19,891 nucleotides of DNA from Acidimicrobiia bacterium. Lineage in GTDB: Bacteria; Actinomycetota; Acidimicrobiia; IMCC26256; BP-133. The stretch is from positions 1 to 19,891 of the forward strand of contig JAICYE010000002.1 of NCBI GenBank assembly GCA_025934385.1, given 5' to 3'. Each line of letters begins with the position of its first letter. The stretch's first letter is position 1. The notes under the pieces were generated by a model. It had not been told where the DNA came from. It ran no database searches and saw only the letters and a program-made list of their open reading frames with translations. Shown here piece by piece: positions 14,841 through 19,891 of this stretch. The translations under genes and the position numbers were made by a program.

Positions 14841-14995
14841 GGCGCGCCCCCCGGCCGCGGGCCGGGTTCGACTTCGAGGCCTGGCTCGAGGCCACCTGCG
14901 CCTCGTCCGGCGTCCCGCCCCGTGTCGACGACGCCGCCGCCCTGGCCCGTGTGGCGGTGCTGCTGCGCAAGACGAACGCCGACCCGTCGCCCTGA
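14837..14995 (+). CDS. Small hypothetical protein coupled to the HTH gene
   Basis: 52 residues. The GTG start overlaps the HTH gene's stop by 4 nt (GTGA), so it is translationally coupled. It carries a basic N-terminus, then GFDFEAWLEATCASSG and DDAAALARVAVLLRK, forming two short helices. No domain recognised. Called on the coupling and on codon use rather than similarity. Confidence 0.55.
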   Translation: MRRAPRPRAGFDFEAWLEATCASSGVPPRVDDAAALARVAVLLRKTNADPSP

Positions 14996-15004
14996 CGCGA
15001 GCGA

Positions 15005-15026
15005 GGCCGGGTCACCACACCCGGCC
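15005..15026 (+). terminator. Strong hairpin after the HTH/small-protein pair
   Basis: GGCCGGGT-CACCAC-ACCCGGCC, a perfect 8-bp G+C stem with a 6-nt loop, starts 10 nt after the stop at 14995. There is no U-tract. It may end or attenuate the upstream transcript before the replication operon. Confidence 0.5.
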
Positions 15027-15095
15027 CCGCCGACAGATCTCTCCAGTCCACCTACGTCAGACCATCCACCCCCGCCAGAAGGAGGACGGCGCGCC

Positions 15096-15623
15096 ATGAG
15101 GGTATCCCGAGACCGTGACACCGTCCCGTTCGAGACCAGGCTGCAGCGCAGCCGTCAGTTCCTGGCCGACCTGCGGGCCGCCGGATTCGGCGTGCACGTT
15201 CCGACCCACGAGGCGGATCAGTTCCGGGCGGCGGCCTGGGACGCCGTCCCGGGCGTCAGAGGCCTCGCCGACGCCAACGGCTGGGATGTGATCGACCGCA
15301 CCCACGAACCGAGGGACACCGCCGAGGAGCACGAGATCGTCGCCCGGATCCTCACCGCCGTGGCCGGATGCCGGCCGTGTCCCCACCTCCGCCGAGGGTC
15401 CATCGAGCCGGGTTACGCCCTGCTCGCCCTCGGCCAGGTGCGATGCCGCCGTTGCCTTCTCACGGTGCAGAACCCGCCGCCGGAGGACGCCCGCAGGTGT
15501 GACTGGTGCCGTCGCTACGGCGTGTCTCAGTTCCGGGCGACGGGTCATCAGCACGGCCCGTTGTTCGTCTTCGGCGACGCCTGCCCCGACTGCGCCGCTG
15601 TCCTCTGCCGCGTCGCGGCATGA
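15096..15623 (+). CDS. Zinc-ribbon protein heading the replication operon
   Basis: 175 residues from ATG 15096, with AGAAGGAGG about 10 nt upstream, the best ribosome site of this region. The N-terminal half is helical (FETRLQRSRQFLADLRAAGF). The C-terminal half has four Cys pairs: C92/C95 (CRPCPH), C117/C120 (CRRC), C135/C138 (CDWC) and C163/C166 (CPDC). These can bind two zinc ions as ribbons. No catalytic motif was found. It starts a chain of overlapping genes ending in the primase-helicase, so a DNA- or protein-binding role in replication or its control is plausible. Confidence 0.65.
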   Translation: MRVSRDRDTVPFETRLQRSRQFLADLRAAGFGVHVPTHEADQFRAAAWDAVPGVRGLADANGWDVIDRTHEPRDTAEEHEIVARILTAVAGCRPCPHLRRGSIEPGYALLALGQVRCRRCLLTVQNPPPEDARRCDWCRRYGVSQFRATGHQHGPLFVFGDACPDCAAVLCRVAA

Positions 15624-16216
15624 CCGGCTACCGGGACGTCGGTCTGCCCCAGGGCTACACCCTGGCCGAGGTCGAGCGCCTGGCCAAAGTGGCGGCCGGC
15701 ACCACGCTGACCAACCCGGGGGACACGATGGCCGGCCGGGTCGACGACGCCTGGTCCGCCATGGTCGAGCGGCTCTACGCCGACGAGACGCCCATCGAGC
15801 CCGGCCAGCTGGTCTGGGTCGGCCGCAAGGCGCTCTACCGGGCCGATCGGGCCACATGGCACCACCACGGGGTCTTCAAGGCCAGCGACCACGGCACGCA
15901 GCACGGCTACGGCTCCATGCCGGCGTTCCGGCAGTACTGGTGGCAGACGACGGTCACCGTCGAGGGCAAGGTCGTCGACCGGCTGGCTTTCACCCAGATC
16001 TGGCCCCGCCTGTCGCCGTCGATGCAGGAGGCGGTCGTCGCCGTCGCCATCTGGGGCGACCAGCAGCAGGCCGCCCGGGCCACCGGCAAGCCCCACCTGA
16101 GGTCGAGCCTCCACCACGCCCGGAAACGGTTCCTCGAGCTGTGGCATGAGCACGAGGCGCCGTCGCGCCACTGGGGCTACGACCACCCCGGCCCGTCCCG
16201 GAGGCGGCCGGCGTGA
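15620..16216 (+). CDS. Sigma-70-like DNA-binding protein
   Basis: 198 residues; the ATG overlaps the previous stop (ATGA). The C-terminal part (about residues 130-180: RLSPSMQEAVVAVAIWGDQQ, then AARATGKPHLRSSLHHARKR) matches sigma region 4, the HTH that reads -35 boxes. The N-terminal part (YTLAEVERLAKVAAG, VDDAWSAMVERLYADE) resembles the degenerate region-2-like domain of a sigma-like family I associate with actinobacterial integrative elements and phages. Conserved Trp-rich MPAFRQYWW lies between. It may direct transcription of element genes or serve only as a DNA-binding regulator. The weak region 2 leaves true sigma activity uncertain. Confidence 0.6.
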   Translation: MTGYRDVGLPQGYTLAEVERLAKVAAGTTLTNPGDTMAGRVDDAWSAMVERLYADETPIEPGQLVWVGRKALYRADRATWHHHGVFKASDHGTQHGYGSMPAFRQYWWQTTVTVEGKVVDRLAFTQIWPRLSPSMQEAVVAVAIWGDQQQAARATGKPHLRSSLHHARKRFLELWHEHEAPSRHWGYDHPGPSRRRPA

Positions 16217-16476
16217 GGGAGGAGCTGCTGCGGGAGATGCTCGGCATCGCCGTCCCCATCTGGATCGAACGCCTCCGCGGCTCGTCGTTCGAGGAGCGGG
16301 CCCTGCGGGGCCGGTCCTGTGGTCGCCACATCGCCGCCCACGGCGACCACATTCTGTTCCGCACCGAGGGCCAGACCGCCCTGGCGTTCAACAAGCTGGC
16401 CCACGGGATCGCCTGCTGCGCCTACCAGCCCGGCGGGATCCGCATCTTCGGCCTCCACTTCGAGGCCGAGCCGTGA
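16213..16476 (+). CDS. Small conserved-type hypothetical protein
   Basis: 87 residues; GTG overlaps the upstream stop as GTGA. Helical start (EELLREMLGIAVPIWIERLR), then a beta-rich end (NKLAHGIACCAYQPGGIRIF, GLHFEAEP). The FNxLAxGxA...PGG...GLHxEA pattern is one I recall from short proteins in actinobacterial mobile elements, but I know no function for it. It lies inside the coupled replication operon. Confidence 0.65.
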   Translation: MREELLREMLGIAVPIWIERLRGSSFEERALRGRSCGRHIAAHGDHILFRTEGQTALAFNKLAHGIACCAYQPGGIRIFGLHFEAEP

Positions 16477-16619
16477 CCCACTGCCCGGGCTGTGGCGAAC
16501 GGTCGTCGGCGGGGACGTACCCGCCCCGGCTCGACGACGAGCTCCTCGACGCCCCCTGGTGGTGCAGCGCCTGCCTCGTCGGCCGCATCCGCAGGGCCCA
16601 CCAGAGGCCCCGCCGATGA
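16473..16619 (+). CDS. Tiny zinc-ribbon protein
   Basis: 48 residues; GTG overlaps the preceding stop (GTGA), and its own stop overlaps the primase ATG (ATGA). Two Cys pairs (CPGC near residue 4 and CSAC near residue 30) form a probable zinc ribbon, followed by a basic tail (GRIRRAHQRPRR) suited to nucleic-acid contact. The strict coupling on both sides makes it a real gene despite its size. It may be an accessory subunit of the primase-helicase. Confidence 0.65.
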   Translation: MTHCPGCGERSSAGTYPPRLDDELLDAPWWCSACLVGRIRRAHQRPRR

Positions 16620-19054
16620 ACGTCAGCGAGTTCCTGCTCCGCCACTGGGGAAGCCGGGTCGGAATCGTCAGCCTGGAGTTCGGCCACGGGCCCCACTTCG
16701 ACGAGCGGGGGAAGTACCAGCACGAGAAGTGGGAGCCGTACCGGGTGGCCTGGCCGACCGGACGCGATCGGGTTCTCCAGCTCATTGCCGGGCACGCCGA
16801 CCGCTCCGACGTCTACTTCGCCCCGCTCCTGCGCCGCGACACCAGCCGGCGCAAGGACGCCGGCAACGCCCTCCCCGGCCGGTATGCCTGGGTCGACGTC
16901 GACGGCGAGTGGGCGCCGCAGCGGGAGGCGACGTGGCAGCGCGTCCGTGTCTGCGCGCCGGGGTCGATCCTGGTCGGCTCCGGCCGCGGCGCCCACGTCT
17001 ACGTCGACCTGGGCGGCTACGTGGACATCGGCGAGCTCGAGGCGTGGAACCGGCGGCTGCGCGATGCCTTCAGTGGCGACGCCAAGTGGGCGGAGAACAC
17101 GGTCCTGCGCCCGCCCGGCACGCTCAATCACAAGACGCGGGTGGACCCCGCCGTCGACGGGTCGGGGACGGCGACGCCGGTGGAGATCCTGGTCGAGCCG
17201 GGCGAGGGGGACACCGACCTGCGGGCCCTCGACGCCCTCCTCCCGCCCGACCCACAGCCGGGAGGCCGGCACGGGCCCCGGGGTCCGCGGCCCCACTGCG
17301 ACCCGATCGAACCGGGTCCGATACCCGAAGACGTCTCGGACGACGTGCGGCGCCTGCTCGAGGAGGAACCGGGCGAGGACAATTCCGGGAAGCTCTATCA
17401 CCTGGTGATGACGGCAGCCGAGGACGGTCACACCGACGAGGAGATTGCCGGCCTGGCGCTGGCCCACCAGCCCGGCCTGACGAAGTGGGGCGGCGACCGG
17501 GAGAAGGTCGTCGGCGACGTCGCCGCCATCCTGGCCAAGGAGCGGCGGAAGCACGACCACGCCGGGCGCCGTTGCGACGAGGCCCGCTGCTCGAACACAC
17601 CGCCACGGATGAAAACGAGGGGATCGATGGGCACATCGGCGGGCAGGAAGACGAGCGACGCCGACGTCGCCGCCAGCCTCAACCTCACCGACCTCGGCAA
17701 CGCCAACCGGCTGCTCAACAGCCACGGTGGGGACCTCCGCTACTGCCCGAGCCTCGGCTGGCACGTCTGGGACGGCACCCGGTGGAAACGCGACGAGCTC
17801 GGACAGGTCTTCGAGCGGGCCAAGCGGACCGCCGTGGCGCTCTACACCGAAGCGGCCGTCGAGGACGACGACGACAAGCGCAAGGCGATCGTCCGCTGGG
17901 CCCGTCAGAGCGAGTCGAAGACCCACATCGTCGCCATGGTGACCCTGGCCCAGACCGACCCCCGGGTGGCGGTCCCCGCCGACGTCTTCGACGCCGACCC
18001 GTGGCTGCTCAACGTCGCCAACGGCACGGTCGACCTGCGCACCGGCAAGCTCCGCGACCACGATCCCACCGACCGGATCACGAAGCTGGCCCCCGCCCAC
18101 TACGACCCCGAAGCCACATCGCAGCTGTGGGACGACTTCCTCCGCCGGGTCCTCCCCGACCGCGACGTGCGGGACTACGTGCAACGCCTCGCCGGCTACG
18201 GCGCCGCGGGTGTGTCGCGGGGCGACGTCCTGCCGATCTTCCACGGGCTCGGCGCCAACGGGAAAAGCACCCTCCTCGAGGCGTGGCGCAGCGTGCTCGG
18301 CGACTACGCCGTCGCCGCCGACCCCAACCTGCTGCTCGAAGCGAAGCACGAGGAGCACCCCACCCAGAGGGCCCGCCTCAGAGGCGCCCGCCTCGTCACC
18401 ACCGTCGAGGTCAACCGGGGCCGGCGCTTCAACGAGGCCATGGTCAAGCAGCTCACCGGCGGCGACCGGATGACCGGCCGGTTCATGCGCCAGGACTACT
18501 TCGAGTTCGACCCGACCTGGCTCATCGTCCTCGCCGCCAACCACAGGCCCGCCGTGCGGGGCACAGAGGAAGCCATCTGGCGGCGGGTCAGCCTCGTCCC
18601 GTTCAGCGTCACCATCCCACCCGACGAACGCGACGACACCCTGCGGGAACGCCTCGCCGCCGAAGCCGGGCCCGCCATTCTCGCTTGGATCGTGAAGGGC
18701 TGCCTCGACTGGCAGGAGAGCGGGCTGCGACCGCCAGCCGGCGTGCTGGCGGCGACCGCCGCCTACCGGGGCGAGATGGACGACATCGGTCGGTTCCTCG
18801 ACGAACGCTGCGAACCACAAGCCGGTCACGTCGTCCTCTTCGTCGACCTCTACCGCGCCTTCATGGAATGGGCGGCCAGAGGCGACGTCGAACCGGTCAG
18901 CAAAAAGCTCTTCGGCATGACCCTCACCGAGAAGGGCCACCCCGGGGAAGTCCCAACCAGCGGCGTCCACAAGAAGCAGGCCGTCCGCCACGGACTCCGG
19001 CTCAAGCCGAAAGACCCCTCCGGTGACCAACCCGCCGATGTCCACGGAACGTGA
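16616..19054 (+). CDS. Primase-polymerase / SF3 helicase (phage-plasmid replication protein)
   Basis: 812 residues from ATG 16616, which overlaps the previous stop. The N-terminal half is an archaeo-eukaryotic-type primase-polymerase: YAWVDVDGEW with metal ligands Asp94 and Asp96, GSGRGAHVYVDL with His127, and RPPGTLN (165-171). A linker with CDEARC follows (about residues 310-330). The C-terminal half carries a D5-type N-terminal helical domain and an SF3 helicase: Walker A GLGANGKST (544-552, Lys550), Walker B-like RLVTTVEVN (near 590), sensor-type WLIVLAANH (near 635), and the arginine-finger region IWRRVSLVPF. It should prime and unwind DNA at the element's own origin, like phage P4 alpha and related plasmid proteins. 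Confidence 0.93.
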   Translation: MNVSEFLLRHWGSRVGIVSLEFGHGPHFDERGKYQHEKWEPYRVAWPTGRDRVLQLIAGHADRSDVYFAPLLRRDTSRRKDAGNALPGRYAWVDVDGEWAPQREATWQRVRVCAPGSILVGSGRGAHVYVDLGGYVDIGELEAWNRRLRDAFSGDAKWAENTVLRPPGTLNHKTRVDPAVDGSGTATPVEILVEPGEGDTDLRALDALLPPDPQPGGRHGPRGPRPHCDPIEPGPIPEDVSDDVRRLLEEEPGEDNSGKLYHLVMTAAEDGHTDEEIAGLALAHQPGLTKWGGDREKVVGDVAAILAKERRKHDHAGRRCDEARCSNTPPRMKTRGSMGTSAGRKTSDADVAASLNLTDLGNANRLLNSHGGDLRYCPSLGWHVWDGTRWKRDELGQVFERAKRTAVALYTEAAVEDDDDKRKAIVRWARQSESKTHIVAMVTLAQTDPRVAVPADVFDADPWLLNVANGTVDLRTGKLRDHDPTDRITKLAPAHYDPEATSQLWDDFLRRVLPDRDVRDYVQRLAGYGAAGVSRGDVLPIFHGLGANGKSTLLEAWRSVLGDYAVAADPNLLLEAKHEEHPTQRARLRGARLVTTVEVNRGRRFNEAMVKQLTGGDRMTGRFMRQDYFEFDPTWLIVLAANHRPAVRGTEEAIWRRVSLVPFSVTIPPDERDDTLRERLAAEAGPAILAWIVKGCLDWQESGLRPPAGVLAATAAYRGEMDDIGRFLDERCEPQAGHVVLFVDLYRAFMEWAARGDVEPVSKKLFGMTLTEKGHPGEVPTSGVHKKQAVRHGLRLKPKDPSGDQPADVHGT

Positions 19055-19226
19055 CCGGGGGAGGGAAGGGACGAACTCCCCGATGAAAACAAGCTACGAA
19101 AAAGTCATGTGAGTAACGGGGGAAACGTCCCCGTCATCCCCCGGCCCCGAGAACGGCCCCCTCCGCGGTGCAGACCCAGGCGGTCGGCGATCCTTCGACT
19201 CCGCGGGGGAATGAGAAGGATTTTCC
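19055..19226. other. A-rich spacer with hairpin downstream of the helicase (candidate replication origin or terminator)
   Basis: No gene. It starts with a purine-rich stretch and A-runs (around 19081-19105), the least G+C-rich segment near the replication gene. It contains a hairpin ACGGGG-GAAACGT-CCCCGT (19116-19134). Origins of primase/SF3-helicase elements often lie next to the gene, but no clear iterons were found. The hairpin could instead simply terminate the replication operon. Confidence 0.35.
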
Positions 19227-19252
19227 ATAGCCACGCACGCAGTGGCTATAAA
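19227..19252 (+). promoter_or_regulatory. Inverted repeat overlapping the promoter of the XRE gene
   Basis: Perfect inverted repeat ATAGCCAC-GCACGCA-GTGGCTAT (19227-19249). Its right arm overlaps TATAAA (19247-19252), a -10-like box 9 nt before ATG 19262. A dimeric XRE protein bound here would block its own promoter, the usual autoregulation layout. The -35 (TTCCAT, 19223-19228) is weak. Confidence 0.6.
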
Positions 19253-19261
19253 ACGAGGGGG

Positions 19262-19891
19262 ATGGCCGGATTCTCACAAACGCCCAAAACGTCGTGGGTT
19301 GACCGTGCGAGGGCCTCCGCCAGGCGCCCGATCACGCCGGACGAGATTCCGTACCTCGAGGCGCTCGGTGTGGAGATTCGGCGTTACCGGCGGCTCGCCC
19401 GCCTGACGCAGAGCGTGGTCGCCGACTTCGCGGAGATCAGCCCCGGGTGGCTCTCGTGGATCGAGCCCGGCGCCCGGCGGACGCGCCCGAGCACGCTGGC
19501 CCGGATCGCCGCCGCGCTGGCCGAGCTCGTTCCCGGCCTCGGCACCACCGACGAGCTGCTGGCGACGTTCCTCCATGTGGGTGGACCCGCCCTCGCGCCG
19601 GAGACCGACCATCCCGACCGGGTCGAGGGACGCCGCGACAGGCGGGCCCGGGTCCACGGTCGGCGCATCGCCTGGCAATGGGCGGTCGAGGAGGCGGCCG
19701 AGCGTCAGGGACGGGAGATCGCCCGTCGAATGGCCCGGCCGGTGGTGGCCGAGATGCTGCGGGCGGAGAGCGAGCGCCGCCGCCGGCTGAGCAGCGCCAA
19801 CCGGCGCTACCGCGACCAGGACATGACCGCCCGGGGCCAGCACCTCGACGCGAAGGAGCAGGCGCTGCGGCAAGGCAAACGGGAACTCGAC
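19262..19891 (+). CDS. XRE-family regulator with long coiled coil, N-terminal part (continues at 142 after circle closure)
   Basis: ATG 19262; the frame runs off the window end and, on the circle, continues to 393, giving 293 residues. The HTH domain is at about residues 30-95: YLEALGVEIRRYRRLARLTQ, SVVADFAEISPGWLSWIEPG, RPSTLARIAAALAEL. This is the helix 1 to helix 5 order of XRE proteins, with the recognition helix at SPGWLSWIE. A basic helical region then leads into the coiled coil and zinc-knuckle tail. GAGGGG is only 1 nt from the ATG, too close to act as a ribosome site, whereas a -10-like TATAAA lies 9 nt upstream, so a leaderless transcript is likely. It is probably the main repressor of the element. 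Confidence 0.85.
   Translation, partial: MAGFSQTPKTSWVDRARASARRPITPDEIPYLEALGVEIRRYRRLARLTQSVVADFAEISPGWLSWIEPGARRTRPSTLARIAAALAELVPGLGTTDELLATFLHVGGPALAPETDHPDRVEGRRDRRARVHGRRIAWQWAVEEAAERQGREIARRMARPVVAEMLRAESERRRRLSSANRRYRDQDMTARGQHLDAKEQALRQGKRELD
19751..19891. repeat. Terminal direct repeat, right copy (circular closure)
   Basis: Identical to positions 1-141 with no mismatch seen. One copy should be removed, giving a circle of 19,750 bp. Confidence 0.93.

Noticed and set aside
16388..19045. Minus-strand open frame of nearly 900 codons opposite the primase-helicase
   Set aside because: Shadow of the helicase gene, which carries unambiguous catalytic motifs on the plus strand.
1..19891. 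CRISPR array, insertion sequence or conjugation genes
   Set aside because: No regularly spaced repeats, no DDE transposase and no relaxase or type IV secretion ATPase motif was seen.

Overview
The window is most simply read as one complete circular DNA element of about 19,750 bp. Its last 141 bases (19751-19891) are identical to its first 141 (1-141), and an open reading frame that starts at 19262 runs without interruption across that junction and stops at 393. The very high G+C content, frequent GTG starts, apparently leaderless promoters and gene families point to an actinobacterial host. No closer assignment can be supported from the sequence alone.

Layout. (1) 19262 through the junction to 393: an XRE-type regulator with a long basic coiled coil. 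It converges on a minus-strand pair, a small serine recombinase (397-1071) coupled to a short zinc-finger-like protein (1071-1355). That pair's promoter sits inside a perfect inverted repeat. (2) 1410-2414: a mostly non-coding stretch with one small minus-strand gene, then a small helix-turn-helix protein. (3) 2513-8219: a three-gene cassette dominated by a ~1,484-residue protein that looks like a phage internal-virion/DNA-ejection protein, followed by a 278-residue virion-associated-like partner and a 133-residue protein. (4) 8335-11639: envelope-directed genes, namely two lipoproteins, a membrane-anchored GAF-domain protein, a membrane-anchored protein with an HNH-like motif, a two-helix membrane protein, and two small ORFs. 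(5) 11659-12499: an ATP-dependent DNA ligase gene whose catalytic-lysine region is missing and whose frame is broken. (6) 12638-14050: a large serine recombinase (integrase), followed by a palindrome-containing spacer. (7) 14165-19054: a tightly packed plus-strand run containing an HTH protein, a zinc-ribbon protein, a sigma-factor-like protein, two small proteins and an 812-residue primase-polymerase/SF3 helicase. The last five genes are joined by 4-base stop/start overlaps. An A-rich spacer with two hairpins follows and leads back to the XRE gene.

How it may work together. The integrase, primase-helicase, sigma-like protein and repressors form an integrate/replicate/regulate core like that of actinobacterial integrative plasmids and phage satellites. 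The odd part is the ejection-like cassette. I see no major capsid, portal, terminase, tail or lysis gene, so the element resembles neither a complete phage nor an ordinary plasmid. A helper-dependent satellite that contributes its own internal virion proteins is one testable reading. A plasmid that captured a phage fragment, or a misclosed assembly of a larger phage, are the main alternatives.

Product assignments rest on motifs read by eye. No database search or profile search was possible.
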